From assembly GCA_003952965.2 (NCBI GenBank), contig CM025853.1:29719641-29783640 (forward strand): a stretch of DNA of 64,000 nucleotides, read 5' to 3'. A program made the translations under genes and the position numbers. Source of the stretch: Morella rubra. Its lineage: Eukaryota; Streptophyta; Magnoliopsida; Fagales; Myricaceae. Shown piece after piece: positions 12,405 to 24,692 of the stretch; the stretch's first letter is position 1, and every line of letters begins with the position of its first letter. The notes beneath the pieces were generated by a model. That model worked only from the letters and a program-made list of their open reading frames with translations. It was not told the DNA's origin and made no database searches.

Positions 12405-15400
12405 ATGCCAGCGGGAGGATTCTCGGTTACGCCCAGCGGAGGCACCGAGTTCGAGGCCAAGATCACGCCTATTGTCATCATTTCCTGCATAATGGCCGCC
12501 ACCGGAGGACTCATGTTCGGTTACGATGTCGGTGTTTCCGGTACTGACCTCTTTCGAATCTTCGCCTTCCTCTCTTTCTCTTTCTGCCACTAATATGGAT
12601 GTGCATCAGCATGACAATATTATATGAGAGTTTTTACTACTTGCTGGAGATCTGTAGAGATCGTTTGCCTTGGTTTGGTTTGGTTTGGTTTGTTTTGTTT
12701 TGTTTTGCCCTTTTTTCCTGGCCGGCCAGTCTTATTTGCTTTTGAGGCAAAAGAAGTTTCTTTGTTCCGTGTCTCCAGAAAACAAGAAAAAGTTTACTAC
12801 TTTTTCACGATCACATCCGTACCGTACCTGTAATTTCTTGTTAAGAATTGACTAGAATCTGCCTTTAATCCCTTCGTGTAATGAACTTCATCTGTACTTT
12901 TTAACATTTTTTTGTTATATATTTTGTTCGAAACTAATCTTGCTGTGAAAATAAATCAATAGAATCACCAAGTTTGATCAACTTATTAACGAAAATATAA
13001 TACAAGGGAAAATCATTGTTGCTTTGAAGGGGTTGAATCTGTAAAATACACAGTAAGATCAGTGGAAAAGTAGCTGGACCCTCGACATAGTGGGGAGTTG
13101 ATTACTCTGGAAGGACAAGATTTACCATTTTTTTGGCCAAATTGTTTTTGGGTTACTTGTATGTTTTTCTCTCTGCTCCGTTCTCTTCTGTTTTTTCTTT
13201 TTCCTTTGATTTAGAAATTACAATAGAGTGACCAATTTAATTGCATCGACAAAGAAAAACTTCTTAGAATTTTATTAAAGCCGGTTGCCTAGCCAACCGG
13301 CCGTCTCAGTAAGACGAGCACCCCATCGAAATAGGAACGTGGAAAAATCTAGCCGGTAGCACCCACTGGATGGACCATCAAGCCTGTCTGACATCATTTT
13401 GTTTGGCTTCCAGCAGAGCTAGACGACCAATGGAATCTTGTTGTAGCCTTTTCTGCACAAAATTTTCCATTAAGGGGCAAATTACCATTCTACACATCCC
13501 ATCAGGGACACCGACGGGCAACGGGCGTTTCCTTTTTTTTTTTTTTTTTTTCCCCTCCCGTTTCTATCTTGAATTGGGTGGGAAAAACGAGATATGTTTC
13601 CTCGGAGGAGTGTTTTTTTTTTTTAGAAATAATTAGTGTACTTCCTTATCTTCCTAAGTTCTCTTCTTTCTCTGAAAATGAATCTTACTGTTTAGGATTT
13701 TCTTACTGTTTAGGATTTTTGAGTGTATACGTCTATTTGTAAAATTAATCTTAAATCGTTGGATTCTTCTAAAAAAAACTTAGAAACAACTCAATTAGAT
13801 CGCTAAATATTTTTTTTCTTTTTCTATGTACGTTTCCTTCGAAGACGAAAGTACCAAAAAGAAAAAAAAGACATAAAACTCTTAGATGTTTATCCTTCCT
13901 CAAGATATCACTGATTTTATTATCAAATTTACTGGGAATTTATGTAGGTGGGGTCACATCCATGAAGCCCTTCCTGAAAAAGTTCTTCCCGGTTGTTTAT
14001 CGGAGGACTCTGGATGGCGATCTTGACAGCAATTACTGCAAGTACGATAATCAAGGCCTACAATTGTTCACGTCATCATTGTACCTCGCCGGGTTAACCG
14101 CGACGTTCTTCGCGTCCTACACGACCCGAAGGCTAGGGCGAAAGCTAACCATGTTGATTGCTGGAGTTTTCTTCTTAATCGGGACAGTCTTTAATGCTGC
14201 GGCACAAGACCTAGCTATGCTCATCGTCGGTAGGATCATGCTTGGCTGTGGAGTTGGTTTTGCTAATCAGGTTCGTTTGTTTCTAAAGGCAACCTTTGTT
14301 TATTCTAAATAAGGTTGTTAGCATGCAGTTCTCTCAACCAATAACATGTTTATTTGCATTAGCACGCCATGCTAGTTATGAGTCAAATATGGGCTTTTTT
14401 AATTCCCTGATCTGAGGGTCGTTTTCTGTCGTGAAAACATGCACAAATTACACTCAAAAGAAACCAAAGAAAAGAAGTAAAAAAAATTACTAAAGAAATA
14501 AAAGGAGGGCCAAGGCTTTTGGTGGGGATAATTATGTACCGACCAACTATATAGAAGAACACGGTTGGTGAAACGCAAGGTTTATGATCAAAGTGAAGCT
14601 ACGATAGAAACATGTTTTCTTTATTACCCATTAGACAAAAATCAAACACAAGTTTCATGAACTCTTCTATGAGAGATTCTGGCTTATGGGATTTTTTCTT
14701 TGCATGTGGTCAAGACTTCTTGTACCTTTTTGTTACTTAGCTTGAGAATAGCATCACTCATATGATAGAGATAACTTTCTTGGAGTTATCCGGACAAAGC
14801 CGACCGAAAAATTCAATTTTTTTTTGACCTCTTGAAATCATTTTCCTTTTTAAAAGTCTCTTGGATCTTTGTGTGGACTAACGTGATATTTTGAACCTTT
14901 TTTTTTGTGGTTCAAACTTAAAGTTTGGTTCTGGTCGGAAATAATTGGCCTAGAAAAACACAAGGAAGTTAATTCTTGTGGAATTTTTTTTTTTAAACAT
15001 CCAAGGTAGTTGTAACTTGTAAGTTGATTATGTGGGGGTGACTACTTCCATTTCATACAACGCCTTGACAAGTATTTGAAAAAATAAAAATTTGAAAACA
15101 TGCAATTCCCATGAAAGATAATTACTTTTGTTCTGCATTTATGAGGGAAGGAAGTGCCAACTAGATAATATAGGTAAAAACTCAGAGGTAGGTGCATTAA
15201 ATATTAGTTATAATGTTTTTGAAAAAAAAAATTTTTTTTTTGAGTAACGAAGAAAATTCGAGCACCCATTCATGTGCACCAAATTCAGACAAACCACACA
15301 AAAAAATATTTTAGTCACCAATTTAACCATTTTTTTTATTTGGTTGTTTAACTGCTATGAATATAATTTTTCAATGAATTTCAAATCTCAATTGAGCCCT

Positions 15401-17895
15401 TAGCAAATTTCTTTGACTTTTTTTATTCTGTGGTAAATTTCTGAAATTGTAATTTCAATGTATGACAGGCTGTGCCTTTGTTCCTTTCGGAAATTGCACC
15501 CACAAGGATACGTGGAGGTTTGAACATACTATTCCAACTTAACATCACCTTAGGAATTCTCTTCGCCAACCTTGTCAACTACGGTACCAACAAGTAAGTC
15601 GGCTGGTTCTCAATCATAGACTCATAGTTCACGTTGTTTATTTGTATAAAACAAGAAAATAATGTCCTGGTCCCAGCACGCGTCTCCCTCATATCTTGGT
15701 GTCTGAAATTTCCTCTCAATTTTTTGTCTATTCATTAGTTAAATAATATGATTCTCTGACGTGAATATCGTGTACTCTAATCGTTGCTGTTCAAATCAAG
15801 TCAGCACAACACTACACGTAGCTCGGATCACTTGAACACACAACACATCTGTCCAAATTCAAAGGTTTTTTTGACTTCTCTTCCTTGGAATGCTCGTCAA
15901 ATGGTTGATTCTTGACCATTGACGTCGTGGATGCAGCGCCAATACCCTAAAGTAATTGATAGATCGACCGCTTATTAGCAGATATGTATGTTTATTTTAA
16001 ACCCAGAGGACAAAGGCCAGCTCGAACACCGATGATGTTGGCACTGAGCATTTGGATAGTTTAATCCTCGAGACGATCAAGTGGTTGAGGAATTATTAAT
16101 ATCTTAAGATTCGTATCAACCCTTAGTCGACTATAATCGAACTAGCACAGTTCTAAAATGATTTTATGATTCCCTTAGCTAGTATGAGACAGAGCTAGCT
16201 GCTCTGTTGCAATAGGCCATTCGTATCTGTCTTTAGGATAATTAAACATATATCGTAATAAATTAACTTAGAAGTAGCTCTCACTTTGCATTTGGAGGAT
16301 CTTGTTTTCTGAACTTATGGCAAACGAGTTTACCTCTTTGACCATAACCCTTGTTCCCTATTGGTCTCCTTTGAGTAGATGAATTTGCACTCTGCGAAAT
16401 TTGTGGAGAAAGAAAATGAAATTATTGGCTTTTAATACTTCAGACCGAACCCTGAATAATCTATATTGTCTACTTGGAGGAGATGATACTTTATGCAAAA
16501 GGCCTACCATAAGAATAACACCCATCATCTGAGATGTCTATTTGGAGGGAATGATAGTCTATTAGTCATCTTCTTCTGTTTTGCTTCCAACTGCTTGTTT
16601 TGTTGCTAACCAGCATTGATGCTTTGCCGTGCAATTGCAGAATCAAAGGGGGATGGGGTTGGAGGCTGTCATTGGGTTTAGCTGGCATTCCTGCATTGCT
16701 CCTAACCGTGGGGGCTCTAATCGTGGTGGATACTCCTAACAGTCTGATAGAGCGTGGTCACTTGGAAAAAGGAAAAGCTGTGCTCAGAAAGATTCGCGGA
16801 ACTGACAATATCGAACCAGAATTCTTGGAGCTTGTTGAGGCAAGCCGGATCGCTAAAGAAGTGAAGCACCCCTTCAGGAATCTCCTTCAACGGAGGAATA
16901 GGCCTCAGATGATCATTGCAGTATCCTTGCAGGTCAGCATCTCTAACTATGTTATATACACACAATATATGCCACTTCTTAAGGATTTAGACCTAAGCCT
17001 ATATACGTTATAGTAATCACTTACTCTTGTAACTACTATCTAACAGTACATAGGAACCTGGTAACTATCAAGGCATAACTTAAGTGTTTCATGTTCACAC
17101 ATGTTTGTTTACTCAGACAAATGAGATAGACTATGTTTGCTGATTTAGATATCCGACTGTTCTCTAACTTGAGTTTAACGTTTGCAACAGATTTTCCAAC
17201 AATTCACCGGCATCAATGCAATTATGTTTTATGCTCCAGTCCTGTTCAACACGCTTGGATTTGGAAACGATGCTTCCCTCTACTCCTCTGTCATAACAGG
17301 AGCTGTCAATGCCCTCTCCACTCTTGTATCCATCTACTTAGTGGACAAAGTGGGCCGTCGCTTGCTCTTGTTGGAAGCTGGTGTCCAAATGTTCCTTTCT
17401 CAAGTGGTGATAGCAATCATCTTAGGAATTAAGGTTAAGGACCACTCTGAAGACCTCAGCAAAGGTTTCGGAATCTTTGTAGTTGTCTTGGTTTGTACTT
17501 TTGTGTCATCCTTTGCATGGTCATGGGGACCCTTAGGATGGCTGATCCCTAGTGAGACATTCCCACTAGAGACTCGCTCGGCAGGGCAGAGTGTTACCGT
17601 CTGTGTCAACTTGCTTTTCACTTTTGTTATAGCACAGGCCTTCCTCTCAATGCTCTGCAATTTCAAGTATGGCATCTTTTTGTTCTTCTCCGGCTGGGTT
17701 TTGATCATGTCAATCTTCGTGCTATTTCTGCTCCCGGAGACAAAGAATATCCCAATTGAAGAGATGACAGAGAGAGTGTGGAAGCAGCACTGGTTGTGGA
17801 AGAGATTTATGGATGACTATGAAGGAGTAGCCATTTCTAATGGTGATAAAAAAATTGGGAAAAGCAATGGACATGATGCTTCTTCTCAGTTGTGA
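12405..17895 (+). CDS. STP13: Sugar transport protein 13-like hexose/H+ symporter
   Basis: A monosaccharide/H+ symporter of the major facilitator superfamily that imports hexoses from the apoplast across the plasma membrane. Five exons: 12405-12540, 13948-14270, 15469-15593, 16641-16932, 17191-17895. All junctions are GT-AG and in phase, giving 526 aa, the usual STP13 length. The N-terminus carries the conserved [20 protein letters not shown] stretch and then [13 protein letters not shown]. The sugar-porter motifs [14 protein letters not shown] and LLPETKN (P474-N478) are present, as are the QQFTGINAI and [15 protein letters not shown] blocks. Twelve membrane segments are expected from the family. 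In Arabidopsis, STP13 is induced by stress, wounding and pathogens; the upstream G-box would fit, but that is inference. Intron 1 (1407 bp) holds a diverged copy of the promoter-proximal block. A dead partial copy of the last exon lies 5 kb upstream. Confidence 0.97.
13268..13372 (+). repeat. Diverged copy of the STP13 promoter block inside intron 1
   Basis: This block shares an ordered series of short matches with 12092-12196: CTAGCCA, GCCGTC, AGTA, CACC/CACCC, CAT-GAAATAG, ACGTGGAAA, ATC-AG, then CCCACT. Spacing is nearly the same, and I judge the two to be clearly homologous though diverged. The G-box CCACGTGG of the promoter copy is GAACGTGG here, so the CACGTG core is lost but ACGT remains. 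Confidence 0.75.
13683..13718. repeat. 18-bp perfect tandem duplication
   Basis: TCTTACTGTTTAGGATTT occurs twice back to back in STP13 intron 1. Confidence 0.9.
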
Positions 17896-18472
17896 ACTAT
17901 GGAGGAAGTGTATTAGGAACTTGTTATACAAAAACATAGACACAGGGCATTAAATAGTTAAAAATATATATATTGCCAGTGTCAAGGTTGATCACTTTCA
18001 ATTTTTTACTTTATACTAATGTTCAGGTGTACAATGGGAAGTCCACCGTTTTAGATGCTCTAATGGAGAGTTTCTTCACTTGTTGTGTAGCTCTCCACGC
18101 GTATGATTTCTTATTGCCACTGAATATGGTGAATTATTTGTCGTCACCTTATCTAATATACAAATCTTTTTTCGGTAACTTGAATTATTTGCCATAGACT
18201 TTCTTCTGTTTGCTTTGCAGCTGCTCTTTCTCGGCCCCTTATCCTTATTATGGTATCTTGGCCTTTTTGATGAATCAGATGGGTGCAATCGTGGTAACCC
18301 AATACCCAAAATACATGCATCTATCAAATTTTGTAAACAATTGAAAGGGCCATACCATGTCTTGGGAAGCAAGCTAGATAAACTCAACTTACATTATAAT
18401 ATTACAATACAACAAGGACAACTATTCTTAAAGAAAAAGTTACCAGCCAGACAGTAATGGATCCTAATAAAT

Positions 18473-18489
18473 CCCCCCCCCCCCCCCCC
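18473..18489. repeat. Poly-C tract, 17 bases
   Basis: Seventeen consecutive C residues in otherwise AT-rich DNA. This could be a real homopolymer or a length-uncertain assembly site. Confidence 0.85.
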
Positions 18490-19157
18490 AGTTCCTTACC
18501 TGGATTTGGGATGCACGTCCATGAAACTTCCAATAGGGAAGTGTGTAGAGCAAGCCTGTACTTCTCCCGTATACAAAGCAATATGAGCCAACTGAGCTTC
18601 ATTGTGGTAGGCAATCTCATCATAGCACTTCCCATTTTCTATTGAAGACGAATGCTCACCCCACCCCATCAATTACTCTCCAACATTCTTTCCTTCCAAG
18701 TCCCTTCAAACATGGCCCTAAAAGTGAAGCCAACAACCAATGCCATTGCTCCTTTGCTGATGCTTTATTTATATTCATCTGTAAGGAAAATCGGAATTAA
18801 GGATTAAGCCCTTTTCCATTTAGAGTTTAATCTTTTAACTTGTAGTGATCTAAGTGGTAAGAAAAGAGCAAATGGCAGTAGTGGTCCTACGACATTGGTC
18901 CTGATTCATAGTAGTCCTTTAAGTGGACGCTTTTTTTGTTTGTTATGTACATGATTAGTCAAGTTATAATTAAACTTGGACATTATTAAGCCCACTAATT
19001 TAAGTAGTCAAGAAATAATCCTATTCTGTTGAGAAAAACGAAGGGAGGTAAATCAAAGACAGCTACTAGCGAGCAATATTTGGAAAGGTTGCTTATTATT
19101 AGAGAAAGTAGCAGGGACCAAACACACTTAAAGATCAAACCACCGACGTCCAAAAGA

Positions 19158-19165
19158 TTTATAAG
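19158..19165 (+). promoter_or_regulatory. Possible TATA box of the phytocyanin gene
   Basis: TTTATAAG, 73-80 bases upstream of the ATG. The position suits a short 5' UTR, but the match is weaker than a full TATATAAA. Confidence 0.35.
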
Positions 19166-19237
19166 TGGTACTAGATAGAGACACCCACCCAAAGGCCAAA
19201 ACCAAATATATTCAGTCCCTTCCATTGCTGAAAGACT

Positions 19238-20793
19238 ATGGCTTTGGTAGAGAGAGCCATCTTTCTTCTCATGGTGATGGCTGTGGTGAATCTCTCTAAT
19301 GCAGCTATGCACAAGGTTGGAGACTCCGCAGGTTGGACCACAATTGCTAATGTTGACTACAAGCAGTGGGCCGCTACTAAGAACTTTCAAGTTGGTGATA
19401 TTATCCGTAAGTTTGTAATCTGCCGTTTGTGAGTATTGGGTTTTTCTTATCTGATTGTAATTCACCTTTAGTTCTAGCCATGTCGTTTTTCTCCATTATT
19501 TCTGGGTCTACTTGCTCTGTCTTTTTCTGTCTGCCAAAGAAGATGTTTGTCTTCTGGGTAGATGAGCTTATACAGGTAAACGCTTGTGAAATGTCCCTCT
19601 CGTTCCCTATTCTTCTTAAATGGGCCCTTTAAATTCCTATCGTAATTACTCATTTATTGTTGTCTGGGTGCAGCAAAGACGAGTGAAAATAGGAAGTTCT
19701 TTTCTCTACTAGCTGGATTAGTGCACCTCATATGAACGAGCATTGCTTGCTTAACTTGGTGTTTTTCTTTCTTCGTTTTGCTTTGTCTGTAAGGAGCCTG
19801 ACATTGCCAAAGTCTTTCTCGCTAAATGGGTACCCAGACACTGCCTACTGTAGGGGTACTCTGTTCAACTGCTTTCCTTGTTAATGGAGGAAGTAGTCTT
19901 TGGACTTTGGCATTGAGTGCATTATAATTGACACCTATCAAATACCCCACTTGCTTACCGTCAAACGATGAACCTTCCGTGGAGGTTTCATGATTAGGTC
20001 GGCCATGCTGCAGAGAGAGGTTTGGCCCCCAGTCCCCACTTGCTTAAACTCTTTTCCGCCACCTCGTGCACACTTCCATCATGATGGCTGTCACTTTAAG
20101 CACGATGCATTTGGACGGGGTCTGGGTAGGCTACCGCATTAGAATGTTTGGTGAAGTAGGTCTGGCCCTCTGGGAGAAAATGAAGAGGTTTAGAAAAAGC
20201 ACGAAATTGTACGGGAAAGAAAAGACAGTCATATAATTTAAGCATGCGAATAGCTTTACCCTTGGCAAGTATGAACTTCTCGACTAGTTTACTCTCATCA
20301 TCCGTCCTGTATAGCGCTGGGCCCTTGCTTTCTTGGTTATGTTCCTATTCGACAACCTTTTGGGGTCATTGTGTCTGAACTCTGACGTTTTGCCTTCTGG
20401 GTTGATTTTGTATCAGTGTTTCAGTACAATGCCCAATTCCACAACGTGATGCGAGCAACGCATGCAATGTACAAGGCATGTAACGCGTCAGCCCCTTTGG
20501 CCACCTTCACCACCGGAAACGACTCCATTACTATCAAAAATCGTGGCCACCACTTCTTTTTCTGCGGTGTTCCCGGCCACTGCCAAGCTGGGCAGAAGGT
20601 TGACATCAATGTCCCACGTAATCTTGCATCAAGTGCTCCAACACCGTCCGCATTGGTCTCTCCCAAAGTCCCTGCTACCAGCGTACCCGCTCCTTCTCCG
20701 AGTAAGGCTGATCTAAGGAATGCTCGTCAGGGCGGTTTTGGAGTGCTTGGGTTGGCTATGGCAGTTGCGCTTTTGGTCTCCGGTTCTAATTGA
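19238..20793 (+). CDS. Phytocyanin, mavicyanin/stellacyanin-like, likely GPI-anchored
   Basis: A small extracellular type-I (blue) copper protein. Two exons, 19238-19406 and 20417-20793, join in phase (ATC C|TG TTT) to give 181 aa. Residues 1 to about 22 form a signal peptide, followed by HKVGDSAGWT, the usual phytocyanin start. The copper ligands read as H65, C106, H111 and an axial Q116, in the motif CGVPGHCQAGQ. Gln in place of Met is the stellacyanin/mavicyanin type. C78 and C112 would form the conserved disulfide. A Pro/Ser/Ala-rich linker (about residues 125-155) and a hydrophobic tail ending LALLVSGSN-like residues suggest arabinogalactan-type glycosylation and a GPI anchor at the plasma membrane. 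The single intron falls between the first strand region and the FQYN block, as is common in the family. The role is unknown; electron transfer or cell-wall signalling are general proposals for the family. Confidence 0.94.
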
Positions 20794-23094
20794 TCAGGTT
20801 CCTCAGTAATTTTTTTTTTTTGGCAATATAGGGAACTTGGTTGAGTTGTTACTTCGGCGGAATCATTTACCTTGTGCAACTTTTGTGATATTCATTCGTT
20901 TATTAGATCATACACAGATCTACTACCCATATACAAATAATCCAATATTCGTATCACGATTCTTGATTAGTCCTAATGATTTGGTCTTTTGCTTGAGTTA
21001 GTCCAAAAGATTTGGAAGAGTTCGCTTTCAATAAGTCCTAGAGATTTGGAGTTCTGTTCTCTCTCTCTCCCCCATCTTTTTTCTATGCTTGAATATTTTT
21101 TTTGGGTAATTACTGCTTGAATATTCAATAAATAGAAAATCTCATTTCCACAGCTTCCATAGTCTTCACTTTGCAGATTTGATATACACATTTCATGTGT
21201 ATTGGATCTTAAACTCTCCATAGGATATCTTTAAAACATCTACGCAAACTTAGCAAAGGAAATAACATGGTCCAGCATCAAAACAAGAACGAGGTCATCT
21301 TGTCCCCAATTAGTCATGTAAACACACCATTATCCAGCATTCAAAACCACTTGCCATTGCAATGTTCACAACATCACTTGCAACTCCTACCTACTTCCAT
21401 CAAGTTTGACCTCTTCAAGTTCCTCAATTTGTCACTACTCATATCAGCCACAAAAACTGCTTAAATTGCCCTGCAACAAGTTGGTGAACAATTAACTTAT
21501 TTTGGGTTTTGAGACATCAGAAAAAAAGAACACCAAGCATATAAGGAATTGCAAACTCTACATGTACTGGCATGTGTGTGCACGCGTGACCGTGTGTGTA
21601 TCCATTGTCCTTGTCAAGTAAGTTGCATTTTCCTCTCATCAAACTATAGGGTACCTAATGTTTTGCCAACTATCTCATCCCCTCCAGAAGAAAATAATCA
21701 TACTACGCAAGGTATCAGCATTAACCAGACAGGCATTCATATTAGTCCTCTGAAACACGTCACTTTGACAGCATGATGCAGTCGAGAAATCAATATTCCT
21801 AGCAAATCTTATAAGGCAAATGCCTAAATATAACACATACATGCCTCGTTATGCAAAAGACGTTCATGATATCAATTGTAAACAGATAGATAATATACAT
21901 GCTCAAATATGCCTGTATACACATTTAATCTCAATTGAACAACACATGGATGTCCATAGATCCTACAAAGTTGAGAAAAAGCAACCATAACCAAAATCCT
22001 ACTGACAACCTATTTGCATGAATCCCCAGGTGTCGTTAGCTTCCCAATATGAATCAATATTGCCAGTAGCCAGGAAATTGGAGACCTATCCCTATCACTG
22101 AATGCAACAGCACCAGCAGAAAAATCAGCCGACTGACGTATAATAATTCAGGATCCATCATGGTCATACTCATCAACATTCATTACTGTACTGTAACAAA
22201 TTAAGGCTCTTAACCCAAGGCTCAAATAATAGACAAGAGGTGATGACACAATGCCCACCCAAAGACAAAAAAGAGCAATATCCTGTATTCATACCACTAG
22301 AAATAATCAGATGACATGACAGGACTCACGATAAAGTGAAATTTCAATTTAAACTCCCAACAAAGTTTACAATTGTGGGGAAAACATTCATACCTTAGAA
22401 GGATGATTCTACCTACAGAAATTATTATCCAGCAGAACCATACCCTGGACCTATTATTATCGTCTCCCTTGCTTCAATCAACCAAGCTCATTTTAAGCGG
22501 ACAAGATATTTCACAGTAAAATTGCTAGACTACCTAGGCAGTTTATCAAATACTAGAGGGGAAGCATTTGCCAGCAATAACATCCACTAAAGAGCAAGCT
22601 TAATATGCCACTACTAAAACAAAATCAAATGGATTCTACCTCAAATGAAAAGCAGCTGCTTATCCTAGAGTAGCCCTCCAACTGACCAAGAAGAACAAAT
22701 GACAATAAACTAGGTCTAATGGCAAATGAGAGGGTCGTGGATTGTGGCAAATCATTTAGACAGGCACTTGGAGGAATAGGTCCTTTCTCCACCTAAGTCG
22801 GTTGGGTTGGGAATATAATACAATGGGATGAACAGCAAAGCCACAATCATCTAATTCAAAGTGAATATGTCCTTAATTTGTATAAATATGTGTGTACAAA
22901 TCTCCATATATACTTGAACAAGTATCCCATCCTGTAAATGATTTCCATAACATCTTCCACTTCTTTCTTTCCCAAGATTCATTTTATGACTAAAAAGCAG
23001 ACACTGAAGAGTAATCCAACAAGGATATAAATATATTAGCAAATGATTGATCGCAAAAGATTCTATCTTACCATTCTGACCATTTTCTTGCTTG
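20794..23094. other. Convergent intergenic region with 3' UTRs
   Basis: This lies between the 3' ends of the phytocyanin gene (+) and the F-box gene (-). No coding signal was seen. The right part (from about 22850) probably includes the F-box 3' UTR; a donor-like AATG|GTAAGA on the minus strand near 23070 hints at a 3' UTR intron, unproven. Confidence 0.55.
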
Positions 23095-24692
23095 CTACAG
23101 TTCTGCATCATACTCCCGTCCACGAGCATCAAAATTGTTAGGTGAAACAAGGCTCTCAACATACGTGACTGTTTCAGAATGCTCTGACATGCCGTGAAAC
23201 AGTAAATACCTGAACAATTCTTCTTTCGGCTTGTACAACACTAGTCTCTTTCTGCCTACTCTCAATACGATTTGACCATTTTCTGTACAACACAAAGGCT
23301 TCATATGAATAAATTTGTCGAGTCCAGTTATATGTGAGACAGTGATTGAAAATTTAGTCCAGGACTCCATCATTCCATGTTCTTTCATAAACCACACTTC
23401 AAAATCAATTTCACTGATGTATCGGTACATACAAAGGCATCCTCCCAAAACCCCGATCTCACAGTACATCTGATCAGGCTCGTACTCAGGCAGTTGTAGC
23501 AATCCATATTTCTCCTCAGCCAGATCAAGATACAAGACACAAAGGGTGCAAGGGGAATCATCCTCCGAAGTTACCAACCAGTGAAGGGCTCCACTAACAA
23601 ATATTCCAGGACATTTGTTGTATACATTATGTGGGAAGTCCCCAATTCTTTTCCAGGAATTAGCTCTCAGAGAATACACTTTCACTTCCGTTTCAAAACT
23701 TTCAGTAGCAAAGATAACCACTCGAGCCAATTTGTAATCATCAGCCAAGGAATCGTGACCAAGTCCATATAGCGGAGGAGAACATTTACGAGAACGAGTA
23801 GGGAACTCGATGGGTGAGCTCGGGAGCTCTCTCGACTCTCTAGTGGACGGGTTCCACAAAACCATTGGACTATTTGGTGCATTTATGTGTAGCAAACCAT
23901 TACAAGATCCCAGGATCTTAAAATATCTGCAGGTCGAGATAGCAGGATAATCAAACTCCTCAACCTCATCATTCAACACGTCGTAGTCTGCCAAGTACCG
24001 TGAAAGTTCAATGAGCATGAGCCTCTCTCGGGTGAGAAAATGTTCAAGGTGAGTTTTGGCAAACTGGGGGTTGCGAATGATATTATACCATGCCTTGCAA
24101 ACACATCTGAACTGTAGGAGAGACTTGACGTTGAGCCTGGATAGTATGTTCACCATGACATCGAGGGGAATGTTCCGGTTCAACATTGATCTATTTCTTT
24201 GTTTTTTATTCGCTTCCATTGCTGTATGGTCGTTATCCTGAAAACACTTCCGCAATAAGGCGTGAGAAAATAACATTTTCACTTTTTATTCACAATAAAA
24301 AGGTTTTATGTCATAAGCATATTATACCGCACGCTTTTCTTCTTCTTTTCCCGTTTGCACTTCTTCTTTTTTTTTTTTTTTCCCCCTTTTGCTCAGTCAA
24401 TCTACTCAACCCCAAGGGAGCTTGAACCCTGATGTCACCCACTACGCGCTACTTAAGCGTTACGATTTGGCTCAAAGGCCATCATTGGCTGCAAGCCTGA
24501 TCGTTGATTTGTAAGAAAAAGGAAATCCCGTTTCCAACGAAAAATGAAAACTTTACGAAGCCCAGACAAACAAAGAAGAAAAGACAATAACACTTTTAAG
24601 AATATAGAAGGGGAGAGACGAGAGAGAGATACCTGCAACGTATTTTGGCGAACAGAGTGAGTGAGACGAGGCGGATGTACAGGAAAGGCCAT
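23095..24692 (-). CDS. F-box protein with F-box-associated (FBA) domain
   Basis: A likely substrate-recognition subunit of an SCF ubiquitin ligase, binding SKP1 through the F-box. The main exon spans 24237-23095. It codes an F-box (NIPLDVMVNILSRLNVKSLL, then FRCVCKAWYNII) followed by the FBA signature GSCNGLL and LWNPSTRE, as in CPR1/CPR30-like proteins. A clear acceptor (TTTTCAG|GATAAC) precedes it and a donor (TTGCAG|GTATCT) lies at 24633, so there is a 391-bp upstream intron (24632-24238). The upstream exon is open in the same frame, and an ATG at 24692 would add 26 residues for a total of 400 aa. The alternative start at 24219 gives 374 aa and is the more usual family layout. The target protein cannot be told from sequence. 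Confidence 0.9.

Larger units (their letters stand above)
17896..19237. other. Intergenic between STP13 and phytocyanin gene
   Basis: The first few hundred bases are probably the STP13 3' UTR and terminator region. No further gene is evident. A run of 17 C lies at 18473-18489. The last 100 bases would be the phytocyanin promoter and 5' UTR. Confidence 0.6.
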
